Part shown: piece after piece, positions 42,197-52,800 of the stretch
Layout of the letters: every line of letters begins with the position of its first letter
Numbering within the stretch: position 1 is the stretch's first letter
NCBI RefSeq assembly: GCF_021184025.1
Contig: NZ_CP036537.1
Span: 4,836,001-4,900,000 of the forward strand
DNA from: Rhodopseudomonas boonkerdii
GTDB taxonomy: Bacteria > Pseudomonadota > Alphaproteobacteria > Rhizobiales > Xanthobacteraceae
DNA: 64,000 nt
Direction: 5' to 3'
Translations under genes and position numbers: made by a program
Notes under the pieces: model-generated
What the model saw: only the letters and a program-made list of their open reading frames with translations
The model's database searches: none
Told to the model about the DNA's origin: nothing

Positions 42197-44290
42197 TTAG
42201 GTAAATGTCTCCCAGCCCGCGTCCGGCGCGAAGCGATCGCCAAACTTGTCGGCCAGCGCACGCAGCGTCGCCGCCACGTTGTCGGGGCCGCGGCTGCGGG
42301 CATAGTTCAACGGACCGCCGCGGAACGGCGCATAGCCGGTGCCGAAGATCATCGCCCCATCCACCACATCGGGATCGTTAACGATACCTTCACGCAAGCA
42401 GGCGACGCAGACATTGGAAATCGGCAACACCAGCCGGTCGATCATCTCCTGCGAAGGCCGCGCGGTGGCGGCGGCTGCGGAACTCTTCTCAGCCTTGCCG
42501 TCCTTCCAGACGTAAAACCCCTTGCCGGTCTTCTTGCCGAGCTCGCCGCGACTGACTTTTTCCCGCAACCAAGCCGGCGTGGGCGGCAGGAGATCTCCGA
42601 ATTTGGAGCGCAGCATATCGCCGACGGCCATGCAGATATCGAGGCCGACCTGGTCGGCCAACTCGATCGGCCCCATGGGCATGCCGAACTGCTCGGCGGC
42701 GGCGTCGATGGTTTCCTTGTCTACCTTCTCGTCGAGCAGCATCATCGCTTCCAGCATGTAAGGCGTGAGCGCGCGATTGACGAGGAACCCCGGCGACGAC
42801 TTGACCGGCAGCGGCAGGCGATCGATGGCGCCGACAAAGGCCGTGGCGCGCTTCAGCATGTCCTGATCAACGCCGTCATGGCTGACGACCTCGACAAGCT
42901 GCAGACGCGACACCGGATTGAAGAAATGCAGGCCGAGCAGCCGCTCCGGCCGCGCCAAAGAGCTGCGCAGGTCCTGCAGCGGAATGCTCGACGTGTTGGT
43001 GGCGAGGATCGCATCCGGCTTCATGCGCGGCTCTAAACCGGCATAGACCTTCTGCTTGAGATCGAGCTTCTCCGGCACCGCCTCGATGATGAGATCGGCA
43101 TTGCGCACGCCCTCTCCATCGATGTCCGGGATGAGCCGGTCCAGCGTGTCGCGCTGGTCGGTCGGTTTGCGGATAATTTTAGCATAGAGATCGGCGGCAC
43201 GCCCGATCGCACCGGCCAATGGTCCCGGCTTCATGTCGGCGAGCGTGACGCGCAGGCCCTGATGCGCGCACCATGCGGCGATATCGCCGCCCATGGCGCC
43301 GGCGCCAATGACATGGACATGCCTGATCGTGTTGCCGCCACCTGCGAGCTTTTTCATCGCCTCCCGCAGGAAGAAGACGCGGATCAGGTTCTGCGCCGTG
43401 GTCGTGACCATCAGCCGGGCGAAGGAGCCTTGCTCGGCCTTCAGCATCGCCGCGCGGTCGCCGCCATGTTTCTCCCACAGATCGATCAGCGCATAGGGCG
43501 CGGGATAGTGTTCGCGTGGTGCCTGTTTCGCAGCCTCCGCCACCATGCGCGAGGCGAGAAAGCCGCGCACAGGGGAAAAGTTCAGCAGCGGTATCAGGGG
43601 CGACGGCCTCGCCCGCTTGAGGCGACCGAACACCGCTTCCTTCACCGCATTGCGGACGTGACGCTCCTCGGTGACGGCGTCAACGAGGCCGATGGCCTTC
43701 GCCTTGCGCGCATCGATGGTCTTGCCGGTCAGCATCATCGGCATCGCCTGCAGCGGCGAGACCAGATGCGTAAAGCGCGCGGTACCGCCAAGGCCGGGAT
43801 GCAGGCCGAGCATCACTTCCGGGAAGCCGAAGCGCGCGCCGTCGATGGCCACGCGCATCTGGCAGGCGAGCACGATTTCGAGGCCGCCACCAAGGCAGAA
43901 GCCGTGGATCACCGCGACGGTCGGGATTTTCAGCGCCTCGAAGCGATCGACCACCGCATGGGCACGGGCGATCTGCGCCTCGATGGCAACGGGATCGCTG
44001 CCGCGAAATTCATTGATATCGGCGCCGGCGATGAAACCGGAGGTTTTTGCCGAACGGATGACGATGCCGGTCGGGCGCTGGCTCTCCAGCGCCGTCAGCA
44101 CCATGTCGAATTCCAGCAGCACCTCTTCGGAGAGCGTATTGGCGCTGGCGTCCGCCCGGTCGAACAGCAGCCATGCGACGCCATCACCGTCGCGGGTGAG
44201 CTTGAAATTGCGATAGCTGCCTGACGTATCGGGCGTCGGCCCGAGTTCGAGGGTGCGGTCCTTGAGAGCGTCCAAGATTCTGCTTTCCAT
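42197..44290 (-). CDS. fadJ: 3-hydroxyacyl-CoA dehydrogenase / enoyl-CoA hydratase (FadB/FadJ type)
   Basis: 697-residue bifunctional beta-oxidation enzyme. The N-terminal crotonase domain (1-200) holds both catalytic glutamates in FCLGGGLEIVLAC and FGFPEVMLGLHPGLGGTARF. The dehydrogenase half begins with VIGAGAMGGDIAAWCAHQG near residue 325 and carries the His motif LHFFNPVSRLQLVEVV. It hydrates enoyl-CoA and oxidises the 3-hydroxy product with NAD. ATG 44290 with AGG seven bases upstream was chosen; eight bases separate it from the thiolase. FadB and FadJ cannot be told apart with certainty. Confidence 0.9.
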   Translation of the reverse strand: MESRILDALKDRTLELGPTPDTSGSYRNFKLTRDGDGVAWLLFDRADASANTLSEEVLLEFDMVLTALESQRPTGIVIRSAKTSGFIAGADINEFRGSDPVAIEAQIARAHAVVDRFEALKIPTVAVIHGFCLGGGLEIVLACQMRVAIDGARFGFPEVMLGLHPGLGGTARFTHLVSPLQAMPMMLTGKTIDARKAKAIGLVDAVTEERHVRNAVKEAVFGRLKRARPSPLIPLLNFSPVRGFLASRMVAEAAKQAPREHYPAPYALIDLWEKHGGDRAAMLKAEQGSFARLMVTTTAQNLIRVFFLREAMKKLAGGGNTIRHVHVIGAGAMGGDIAAWCAHQGLRVTLADMKPGPLAGAIGRAADLYAKIIRKPTDQRDTLDRLIPDIDGEGVRNADLIIEAVPEKLDLKQKVYAGLEPRMKPDAILATNTSSIPLQDLRSSLARPERLLGLHFFNPVSRLQLVEVVSHDGVDQDMLKRATAFVGAIDRLPLPVKSSPGFLVNRALTPYMLEAMMLLDEKVDKETIDAAAEQFGMPMGPIELADQVGLDICMAVGDMLRSKFGDLLPPTPAWLREKVSRGELGKKTGKGFYVWKDGKAEKSSAAAATARPSQEMIDRLVLPISNVCVACLREGIVNDPDVVDGAMIFGTGYAPFRGGPLNYARSRGPDNVAATLRALADKFGDRFAPDAGWETFT

Positions 44291-44298
44291 GACGCGCC

Positions 44299-45582
44299 TC
44301 ACACCCTCTCGATCAACATCGCACCGCCGAGCCCGCCGCCGATACATTCGGTGGCGATGCCGCGCCTGGTGCCGAGCCGCTTCATGGCATTGACGAGATG
44401 CAGCACGATGCGGTTGCCGGACGTGCCGACGGGATGGCCGAGGCTGATGGCGCCGCCATCGACATTCAGCTTCGCGTGGTCGATCTCGCCGGCCGCGCCG
44501 TCGAGGCCAAGCACCTCGCGACAGAACTTCTCATCCTTCCATGCCGCAAGACAGCCGAGCACCTGCGTGGCGAAGGCCTCGTTCAGCTCCCAGGTCTCGA
44601 TATCGTGGATGGTCATGTTGTTGCGCTTGAGCAGGTCATGCGACGAAAGCACCGGGCCGAGGCCCATGATGGACGGATCGAGCGCCGACCACTGGCTGTC
44701 GATGATGACGGCCTTCGGCGTCAGCTTATGTTTTGCCACGGCTTCTTCCGAAGCAAGAATCACCCAGGAGGCGCCATCGGTGATCTGGCTGGAATTGCCG
44801 GCGGTGACCTGGCCCCATGGCCGCTCGAACACCGGCTTCAACATAGCCAGCTTGTCCGGTGACGAATCCGGCCGTACGCCGTCATCGTGATCGTAAAACT
44901 GGCCCTTGCGATCGAAGGCAGTTTCCACTTCGCCTTTCAGCCAGCCGTTCTCCTGCGCACGCGCAAGCCGCTTGTGGCTTTCCGAAGCATAGGCATCGGC
45001 CTGCTGGCGGGTGATGCCGAACAGATGACCGACCTTCTCGGCGGTCTGGCCCATATTGAGATCGGTGATGGGATCGGTGAGACCGCGCTCAAGGCCGATC
45101 ACAGGTTTGAAGAAAGCCGGCCGGGCCTTAGCGAGCGCCGCGAGCTTGGCGAGCGGACCTTTCGCCATTGCAAGACCGGCGAACCAGCGCACGCCATTCT
45201 GCGGCCACACCAGCGGCGCGTGGCTGAGCGCCTCTGCGCCACCTGCCAGGATCAGATCTGCATTGCCATCGCGAATATAGCGATAGCCGGTGTCGATGGA
45301 TTGCATGCCGGAGCCGCAATTGATCTGCACGGTGAAGGCCACCATGCGCTCGCCCATGCCGAGCCGGAGCGCGGCGACACGGGCGGGATTCATCTCGTCG
45401 GCGATGACATTGACGCAGCCGAGGATCACCTGATCGAAGGCGTCGGGCACAAAAGGCTGCCGCGCCAGCAGCGGGCGGCCGCATTGCACGGCGAGATCGA
45501 CGGGCGTGAACGGGCCGGGGCCGCTGCGCGCCTTCAGAAACGGCGTGCGGCTGCCATCGACGATGTAGACTGGTCTTGCCAT
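44299..45582 (-). CDS. fadI: Acetyl-CoA acetyltransferase / 3-ketoacyl-CoA thiolase
   Basis: 427-residue thiolase. The catalytic cysteine is in QINCGSGMQSID (C88), the second motif GGAISLGHPVGTSGNR carries His, and the C-terminal ECIGGGLGGAMLIE holds the second Cys. The length and a 3-residue NEAFA motif (ELNEAFATQV) fit the FadI/FadA type that shortens 3-ketoacyl-CoA by acetyl-CoA. It is encoded upstream of fadJ and downstream of the acyl-CoA dehydrogenase, with a family B repeat in the 168-base gap before it. Confidence 0.9.
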   Translation of the reverse strand: MARPVYIVDGSRTPFLKARSGPGPFTPVDLAVQCGRPLLARQPFVPDAFDQVILGCVNVIADEMNPARVAALRLGMGERMVAFTVQINCGSGMQSIDTGYRYIRDGNADLILAGGAEALSHAPLVWPQNGVRWFAGLAMAKGPLAKLAALAKARPAFFKPVIGLERGLTDPITDLNMGQTAEKVGHLFGITRQQADAYASESHKRLARAQENGWLKGEVETAFDRKGQFYDHDDGVRPDSSPDKLAMLKPVFERPWGQVTAGNSSQITDGASWVILASEEAVAKHKLTPKAVIIDSQWSALDPSIMGLGPVLSSHDLLKRNNMTIHDIETWELNEAFATQVLGCLAAWKDEKFCREVLGLDGAAGEIDHAKLNVDGGAISLGHPVGTSGNRIVLHLVNAMKRLGTRRGIATECIGGGLGGAMLIERV

Positions 45583-45600
45583 TTAGTGCCCTGCCCCTCT

Positions 45601-45726
45601 GTATCCCGAACGCGATGCAATGCGATGCATTGCTTCGCAGAGCCGGGACCACACCAAACGCCAGAATTCGTTACGGTCCCGGCTCTGCGGGGCAGCGCAA
45701 GAAACACTGCACCGCGTCCTGGACAA
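45601..45726. repeat. Paired inverted repeat, family B (copy 3), in the beta-oxidation operon
   Basis: TATCCCGAACGCGATGCAAT...GCTTCGCAGAGCCGGGACC faces GGTCCCGGCTCTGCGGGGCA...GCACCGCGTCCTGGAC. The element sits between fadE and fadI, genes that would otherwise be adjacent in an operon. Confidence 0.75.
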
Positions 45727-45750
45727 GTTTGAGTTCAACGGGATCATCAA

Positions 45751-48027
45751 TCAGCTTGCCGCTCGCTGCTCACCGAGGTCCTGAAAGAACTGATGCACAT
45801 TATCGGACTTGGCTGCGAGCGGCGAGAGATCCCCGGGCGCAAAATCGTCGACCTCGATCACCAGCTTCACGGCTTCGCGGGCCGCCTCCAGCCGTTCGCC
45901 TTCCGCCTGCGTGATCACGCCTTGCGCCACGGCCCCTTTCCAATCCTTCAGCTTCGCGGTTCGGATGCGTTTGGCAATATCGTCGGTGGATGTCACCAGT
46001 TTGAAGGCCTTTTCCAAGCGTGCGAGCGGGCCATCGTCATCCACAAACGCAAGGTCTGGCGTGAGGCGATCGCGTGTCACCGATGGCTCCAGGATCATCT
46101 GGGCGCAGAGATGGACGACGCGGTCAGACGGACCGAGCACCGACGCGCCGAATGGCTGCACGACGAATTTCAGGATCGTCGCGACAAAGCGGTTCGGCAA
46201 ATTGGCAAGGATTTCGGCAAAGCGGTTCTCGATGGTCTTGAAGCCCGAGGCCATGCACCATTCGAGCGCCGGCAGATCGTCCTGCTGGCGGCCTTCATCT
46301 TCCCAGCGCTTGAGTGCCGCCGAGAGCAGATAGAGCTCGGAGAAGATATCGCCGAAACGCGCCGACAGCATCTCCTTGCGCTTCAGCGCGCCGCCCAATG
46401 TGAGGAGTGCCATATCGGCGCAGAGCGCAAAGGCCGAGGAATAGCGCGAGAGCTGACGATAGAACTGCGTGGCGGCACCGGCATCCGGCGCCGGCGCGAA
46501 GGCGCCGCCGGTCCAGCTGCGGCCCCAGGCGCGGAACAGCGTTGTGACACTGTGGCCGACATGCTTCCAGAAGGCAGTGTCGAAAGCGTCGAGGCCCTTC
46601 TTCTTGTCGGAATCGCTGAGCGCATTCATCTCCTGCAGCAGATAGGGATGCGCACGGATAGCGCCTTGCCCGAACACGATCAGATTGCGTGTCAGGATAT
46701 TGGCGCCTTCCACCGTGATACCTACCGGCACTGCACGATAGAGATTGCCCATATAGTTCCGCGGGCCGTCGATGACCGCCTTGCCGCCATGGATATCCAT
46801 GGCATCGTCGATGACAACACGCATGCGCTCGGTGGCATGCAGCTTCATGATGCCGGAGATGACCGCGGGATGACGGCCCTGATTGAGCGCCGCGGAGGTC
46901 AGGCGCCTCGAGGCATCGAGCAGATAGGCCGTGCCCGCGATACGTGCGAGCGGCTCCTCGATGCCTTCAAACTTGCTGATCGAGATATTGAACTGCTCGC
47001 GGATGCGCGCATAGGCGCCGGTGGTGCGGGCGACATAGGCCGCACCGGCCGCGGAGAGCGACGGCAGCGAGATGCCACGGCCAGCCGCGAGCGCCGACAT
47101 CAGCATCTTCCAGCCCTGCCCCAAACGTGCCTGGCCGCCGATAATGTAATCGAGCGGGATGAAGACATCGCGGCCCCAGTTCGGGCCGTTCTGGAAGACC
47201 TGCATCGACGGCAGATGGCGCTTGCCGATTTCGACGCCAGGAAGATCATGCGGAATCAGCGCGACGGTGATGCCGAGTTCGTCCTGATCGCCTACGAGAT
47301 GATCGGGATCATAGGCCTTGAAGGCGAGACCGATCAGGGTGGCAACGGGACCGAGGGTGATGTAGCGCTTATGCCAGTTGAGTCGCAGGCCGAGCACTTC
47401 CTTGCCTTCAAACGTGCCCTTGCAGATGATGCCGCTGTCGATCATCGACGCAGCGTCGGAGCCGGCCTCCGGGCTGGTGAGGCCAAAACAGGGAATGTCA
47501 CGCCCATCCGCGAGACGCGGCAGCCAGCGCTGGCGCTGTTCGTCCGTGCCGAACTTCATCAACAGCTCGCCGGGGCCAAGCGAATTCGGCACCATCACGG
47601 TGACGGCGGCAACCACCGAGCGCGACGAAATCTTGCGCACCACTTCCGAATGGGCATAGGGCGAGAAGCCGAGGCCGCCATAATCCTTCGGGATGATCAT
47701 GCCGAAGAATTTCTCGCGCTTGATGAAGTCCCAGACCTCCGGCGGCAGGTCGCGCAGCTCCCAGTTGACCTTCCAGTCGTCGATCATCTCGCAGAGACGA
47801 TCGACCGGCCCGGTCATGAATGCCTGCTCTTCCGCTGTCAGTGTCGCGGGCGCGACCTTGAGCAATTTGCCCCAGTCAGGATTGCCCGTGAACAGGTCCG
47901 CATCCCACCAGACGTCGCCGGCCTCCAGCGCCTCGCGCTCGGTATCCGACATTTTCGGGAGCACGCCCCGGGCCCAGCCGAAGATCGGCTTGGAGAGATA
48001 GTCCTTGCGCAGGCTGGGTGAGCTCAT
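45751..48027 (-). CDS. fadE: Acyl-CoA dehydrogenase, FadE-like long form
   Basis: 758 residues, the long FadE type rather than the usual 380-residue dehydrogenase. The N-terminal part (KDYLSKPIFGWARGVLPKMS) is typical of FadE. The dehydrogenase core has FFGMIIPKDYGGLGFSPYAH, CFGLTSPEAGSDAASMIDSG and GITVEGANILTRNLIVFGQG. A DUF1974-type C-terminal domain follows from about residue 470. It performs the first FAD-dependent step of beta-oxidation. A palindrome upstream may bind the pathway regulator. Confidence 0.88.
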   Translation of the reverse strand: MSSPSLRKDYLSKPIFGWARGVLPKMSDTEREALEAGDVWWDADLFTGNPDWGKLLKVAPATLTAEEQAFMTGPVDRLCEMIDDWKVNWELRDLPPEVWDFIKREKFFGMIIPKDYGGLGFSPYAHSEVVRKISSRSVVAAVTVMVPNSLGPGELLMKFGTDEQRQRWLPRLADGRDIPCFGLTSPEAGSDAASMIDSGIICKGTFEGKEVLGLRLNWHKRYITLGPVATLIGLAFKAYDPDHLVGDQDELGITVALIPHDLPGVEIGKRHLPSMQVFQNGPNWGRDVFIPLDYIIGGQARLGQGWKMLMSALAAGRGISLPSLSAAGAAYVARTTGAYARIREQFNISISKFEGIEEPLARIAGTAYLLDASRRLTSAALNQGRHPAVISGIMKLHATERMRVVIDDAMDIHGGKAVIDGPRNYMGNLYRAVPVGITVEGANILTRNLIVFGQGAIRAHPYLLQEMNALSDSDKKKGLDAFDTAFWKHVGHSVTTLFRAWGRSWTGGAFAPAPDAGAATQFYRQLSRYSSAFALCADMALLTLGGALKRKEMLSARFGDIFSELYLLSAALKRWEDEGRQQDDLPALEWCMASGFKTIENRFAEILANLPNRFVATILKFVVQPFGASVLGPSDRVVHLCAQMILEPSVTRDRLTPDLAFVDDDGPLARLEKAFKLVTSTDDIAKRIRTAKLKDWKGAVAQGVITQAEGERLEAAREAVKLVIEVDDFAPGDLSPLAAKSDNVHQFFQDLGEQRAAS

Positions 48028-48124
48028 GGGGAATTCCTCTTCATCGCAGCAACCAGCTTCGGGGGCAGAAGCTGGCCGCTCAAGGGCATTCGCTCTAGCG
48101 GGACTGTATTCGTTTCACCTTAGC

Positions 48125-48148
48125 TTTCGCTTTGAAATTTAAGCGAAA
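48125..48148. promoter_or_regulatory. Inverted repeat upstream of fadE
   Basis: TTTCGCTT (48125-48132) and AAGCGAAA (48141-48148) are exact complements around TGAAATTT, about 100 bases upstream of the fadE start. An A/T-rich dyad of this kind is a plausible operator. The regulator is unknown. Confidence 0.45.
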
Positions 48149-48257
48149 ATGGTCAGCATTGAGCCATCGATAACGGCAAGGATACCGCAACGGTTCCATC
48201 ATGGCGATGAGGGTCCGCGTGGCAGGAGGTCGCGCGACGCGGCGTCCCGGCCAGCCG

Positions 48258-48376
48258 GTCGCCCCGGCGAACGCTGGGACCATAGCACCGTCGGCATGGA
48301 TATAAATTCAGATGGCGACGGCAGTGTTTTAGTCACGTTTTCGGAGGGTATGGGTCCCGGCGTTCGCCGGGACGAC
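48258..48376. repeat. Paired inverted repeat, family D
   Basis: GTCGCCCCGGCGAACGCTGG ending GACC faces GGTCCCGGCGTTCGCCGGGA ending CGAC. The 24-base arms differ at two positions and flank about 70 bases. With the dyad at 48125-48148 this accounts for the 356-base gap 48028-48383. Confidence 0.7.
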
Positions 48377-48383
48377 GCCAAAA

Positions 48384-49007
48384 TCAATCCGGCCGGACCA
48401 TCTCGAACATGTCTTCGTGCTTGACGGTGAAGTAGTCACCCTTGCGACCGGCGCGCATGATCGGGCTGGCAAGCGCCGTTCGGTAGACGCCGTCCACGAT
48501 CAGGCTCTTGTCGATGTGAACGGCTACAACCTCACCCATGGTGAGGAAAGCATTGGCAGAGCCGCCATCGGCGCGCTTCAACTCGATGATTTCGGTGACC
48601 TTGCATTCGAAGGCGACACGGGCCTCGGCGACACGAGGCACGTTGACCAGCGTGCTGGGCACCGGAGTGAGGCCCGCAACCTCGAATTCATTCACATCGC
48701 GGCCGACATGGGCGGCGGTGGCATTCATCTGCTGGGCCAGATCGACGGTGGCCAGATTCCAGACGAATTCTCCTGTCTCCTGCGCGTTGTGGGTGGAATG
48801 CTTGATGCCGATGCTGGAGAAACCGATCAAAGGCGGTGTGTAGTTGAAGCCGTTGAAAAAGCTGTAGGGCGCAAGATTAACGCTGCCATCGGCGCCTCGG
48901 GTCGATACCCAGCCGATCGGTCGCGGCGCGATGATGGCATTGAAGGGATCGTGCTTCAGGCCATGCCCGTTGCGGGGCTCGTAACTGTGGAATTCGAAAG
49001 CGCTCAC
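48384..49007 (-). CDS. Flavin reductase-like domain protein
   Basis: 207 residues. The family signature is HDPFNAIIAPRPIGWVSTRG, then NLAPYSFFNGFNYTPPLIGF and NLATVDLAQQMNATAA, typical of flavin reductase-like FMN-binding proteins, which use NAD(P)H to supply reduced flavin or act as flavoenzymes. The start is GTG 49007 with AGAGG eight bases upstream; the reading frame upstream to 49208 runs through a family B repeat and is not coding. The neighbour genes do not tell its partner. Confidence 0.78.
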   Translation of the reverse strand: MSAFEFHSYEPRNGHGLKHDPFNAIIAPRPIGWVSTRGADGSVNLAPYSFFNGFNYTPPLIGFSSIGIKHSTHNAQETGEFVWNLATVDLAQQMNATAAHVGRDVNEFEVAGLTPVPSTLVNVPRVAEARVAFECKVTEIIELKRADGGSANAFLTMGEVVAVHIDKSLIVDGVYRTALASPIMRAGRKGDYFTVKHEDMFEMVRPD

Positions 49008-49020
49008 GATGACGTCCTCT

Positions 49021-49170
49021 TGTCCCGGACGCGAGCAACGCCCTTCGCGCTGCTTCGCAGAGCCGGGACCGTCGCAAGCGCCGTCGTCTGGAATGGGTCC
49101 CGGCTTTGCGAAGCGGCACTGGCGGCGAAGCTTCGCTTCGCCTGAACGCCGCACCGCATCCGGGACGCGA
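49021..49170. repeat. Paired inverted repeat, family B (copy 4)
   Basis: TGTCCCGGACGCGAGCAACG...GCTTCGCAGAGCCGGGACCG faces GGTCCCGGCTTTGCGAAGCG...GCACCGCATCCGGGACGCG. It fills the gap between the TetR stop and the flavin reductase start. Confidence 0.75.
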
Positions 49171-49182
49171 TCACGAAAATCT

Positions 49183-49785
49183 CTACCGGCGCGGCGCCAG
49201 CCCGGCAAGAACGAAGTCGATCATCTGGTCGATGGTCGGGCCCGGCTTCTGGGCACATTGCGCAATCATTTGCGGGTGAAAGAAACGCATCATCGCGGTG
49301 CAAACGCAATGCGCGGCCACGCCCACATCCGGCGCATCGAATTCCCCGGCGGTTACTCCGTCGGCGATGACAGTCCCGATTGCTACGACGATCCGCTCCA
49401 TATGAGCCATGCAGACGTCCCAGCTTTCCTCCATCGCGATGGCAACCATCTCATGCAATTTAGCGTCGCCAACATAACGCTCGGCATTCATGAGGTGAAT
49501 CGTCGACAACAGGACGCGAAGCCGCTGGGAGGCCGGCGAATGCTCGGTGATCAGAACCGCGACCGCCTCATCGACCTCGCCCATCAGACGCTGGGCGACG
49601 GCCGAGATGATCGACTTCTTGGAGTCGAAGAAGCGATAGACATTGGCCGGTGACATGCGCAACACCTTCGCGATATCGGCGACGGTGGTTTTCTGATAGC
49701 CAAGCTCGCGAAACAGCTTTTCAGCCGTCACCACGATCCGGGTGCGCATGTCGTCAGCTTCAATGTGATCGGAAGCGAGAGTCAT
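49183..49785 (-). CDS. TetR-family repressor of the RND efflux operon
   Basis: 200 residues. The DNA-binding helix-turn-helix is TTVADIAKVLRMSPANVYRF (about residues 34-53), with the typical preceding AEKLFRELGYQKT. The larger C-terminal ligand domain has no named motif. It follows the RND pump by 18 bases on the same strand, so it is probably co-transcribed and represses its own operon at the 54137 dyad. ATG 49785 is used; an in-frame TTG three codons earlier is possible. Its ribosome site is weak (GGA). Confidence 0.85.
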   Translation of the reverse strand: MTLASDHIEADDMRTRIVVTAEKLFRELGYQKTTVADIAKVLRMSPANVYRFFDSKKSIISAVAQRLMGEVDEAVAVLITEHSPASQRLRVLLSTIHLMNAERYVGDAKLHEMVAIAMEESWDVCMAHMERIVVAIGTVIADGVTAGEFDAPDVGVAAHCVCTAMMRFFHPQMIAQCAQKPGPTIDQMIDFVLAGLAPRR

Positions 49786-49803
49786 CTTGTCCAAGCTATC
49801 GTC

Positions 49804-52800
49804 CTATTCGGCTGCCGCAGCAAGGGGGAAACCGCGTTGCTTGTCGTCATGCTGCGGTGCGTGATGTTCGGTGTCCTCGCCCGGCCCACGCTCGTCGAGG
49901 CTCTTCCGGAACCACAACGCATAGAGGCCTGGCAGATAGAGCAGCGTCAGGAAGGTGGCAACGAACAGCCCCCCCATGATGGTCACCGCCATCGGCCCCC
50001 AGAAGGCGGAACGTGACAGCGGGATCATCGCCAGAATAGCCGCCAGCGCCGTGAGAACCACCGGGCGGGCACGACGGACCGTCGCTTCCACGATCGCATC
50101 GGCGCGGGTCAGGCCATGCTGCACATCCGTCTCGATCTGATCGACCAGGATCACGGCGTTACGCATGATCATGCCGGCCAGAGCGATCAGACCAAGCAGC
50201 GCCACGAAGCCGAACGGCATACCGGACACATTGAGCGCCAGTGATGCGCCGATGATGCCGAGTGGAGCCGTCAGGAACACCAGGACGAGCCGCGAAAAGC
50301 TTTGCAGCTGGATCATCAGCAGCGTCAGCATGACGATGATCATCAGCGGGAACAGCAGTGCGATCGAGGCATTGCCCTTGTTGCTCTCCTCCACCGCGCC
50401 GCCGATCTCGATGCGATATGCCGGCTCCAGGCCATCACGGATCGACTGCAACTGGGGCCAGATCTGGTTGGTAACATCCGGCGGTTGCACGCCATCGACG
50501 ACGTCGCTGCGCACGGTGATCGCCATATCGCGGTTACGCCGCCACAGGATCGGCTCCTCATGCGAATATTCGATATTCGCGACTTGAGTGAGCGGGACAG
50601 CCACGCCATTGCGCGAGACGATGGTGAGGTCTCCGACCTTGCCAAGGTCGAGACGCTCCGAAGGCACGGCCCTGGCGACGACACCGACCTTTTCGATGCC
50701 ATCGCGGATCGTGGTGACCGTCGTGCCGGAAATCAGCAGCGCCAGCGACTGCGAAACGTCCTGTGGCGTAAGACCAAGCGCTCGGGCACGATCCTGATCG
50801 ACGACCAGCTTGAGATAAGGCGACTGCTCGTTCCAGTCGAGCTGCGCCTCTGTGACGTTCGGATTGGCGCGCATGACGTCACGCACCTTGTAGGCGATGT
50901 CGCGTACTTTCGCCGTGTCCGGACCGATGACACGGAACTGGACCGGGAAGCCGACGGGCGGCCCGAAGTTGAAGCGATCCACGCGCACGCGCGCTTCGCT
51001 GAGATCGCCGTCAGCGACAGCCTTTTCGATCTTTGTCTTGATACGCTCGCGGGCCTCGACATTCTTCGAAACGATAACGATCTCCGCAAATGCCTCATTC
51101 GGCAGCTGGGGGTTCAGACCGAGCCAGAAGCGCGGCGAACCGCGGCCGACATAGGACGTATAGGTCGCGATATCCTTGTCGTCCTTGAGTAGGGCCTCGG
51201 CTTTCTGCACCGACTTTCTGGTGACTTCGAAGGCCGTGCCTTCCGGCAGACGCAGTTGGAAGAACAGCTCCGGGCGCTCTGACAGCGGGAAGAATTGCTG
51301 CTGTACATGTCCGAAACCGACCACGGAGGCAAAGAAGATACCGACGGTGGCGACCACCACCTTGATGCGATGACTGACGCACCACTGCACCACGCTGCGC
51401 AGAATCCGATAGATGCGAGTCTCGTAGATCGCATGCGGATCGTGGTGCTCGGCGCCGTGCGCGGCCATGTTCGGCAGCAGCTTGACGCCGATATAGGGCG
51501 TGAAGATCACCGCCACGAACCACGACGCCACCAGCGAAATGGCGACGACCCAGAAAATACTGCCGGCATATTCGCCGACGGCCGAATTGGCGAAGCCGAT
51601 GGGCAGGAAGCCTGCAGCCGTCACCAGCGTTCCGGTGAGCATCGGAAACGCAGTGGACTCCCAGGCGAAGGATGCAGCGCGCACGCGGTCCCACCCCTGC
51701 TCCATCTTCACCACCATCATTTCGACGGCAATGATGGCGTCATCGACCAGGAGGCCGAGGGAGATGATGAGCGCTCCGAGTGAGATGCGATGCAGGTCGA
51801 GCGAGATCGCATTCATCACCATGAAGACGATGCCGAGCACCAGCGGCACCGACAGCGCCACGACGATACCGGTGCGCCAGCCCAGCGCCAGGAAGCTCAC
51901 GAACAAAACGATGGCCAGCGCCTCGACGAAGGAGCGCGTGAATTCGCCAACGGCTTCGTCGACCACATGCGGCTGATCGGCGATCTGCTCGATTTCGACC
52001 CCCTGCGGCACGGCGCGCATGAAATCGGCAGCGGCCTTCTTCACGTTCTCGCCGAGCTGGAGAATATTGGCGCCCTTGGCGGTGACGACACCGACGCCGA
52101 GCGCCGGCTTACCTTTCTGCTGGATCTGGAAATCCGGCGGATCGACGAAACCGTGAGTGACAGTGGCAATATCGCCGAGGCGGAAGGTGCGACCGTTGCT
52201 TTCCACCGGCGTCGAGGCCACCGCCTGCACGCCGTCGAGGGCACCGGTGACCCGCAGAGGCACCCGCTGCGACGAGGTCTCGACGGTGCCGGCCGGGGTG
52301 ATCGCGTTCTGCTTGGCAAGGGAGTCGAACAGCGCCTGCGGGGTAATGCCGAGAGTCGCCAGTTTGGCATGCGAGAACTCAACGTAGATGCGCTCGTCCT
52401 GCGTACCGTAGAGATTGACCTTGGTCACGCCATCGACCTTCAGCAGGCGCTGGCGCAAACCTTCGGCGACTTTCTTGAGCTGCGCGTAATCGGCACCGTC
52501 GCCGGTCATCATATAGAGGATGGAATCGACGTCACTGAACTCGTCATTGACGGTCGGCCCGATCAAGCCCGTGGGCAGGCTGCCCTGCACGTCGGCGAGC
52601 TTCTTGCGCAACAGATAGAAAAGATAGGGGACGTCCTTCGGGGGCGCGTTGTCCTTGAAGGAGACCTGCAGCGCGGTAAAAGACGGCTTCGAATAGGTCT
52701 GCACCTTGTCGAAATAGGGCAGCTCCTGCATCTTCTTTTCGATGGGGTCCGCGACCTGCTCCTGCATCTCCTTCGCGGTGGCGCCGGGCCAGATCGCGGT

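Noticed and set aside
45793..48021. A 742-codon plus-strand frame opposite fadE
   Set aside because: It is the antisense of a highly GC-rich dehydrogenase gene and has no recognisable domains.
48384..49208. A longer form of the flavin reductase starting at 49208
   Set aside because: The extra 67 codons run through a family B repeat; the family start VSAFEFHSYEPRNG has its own ribosome site at 49007.
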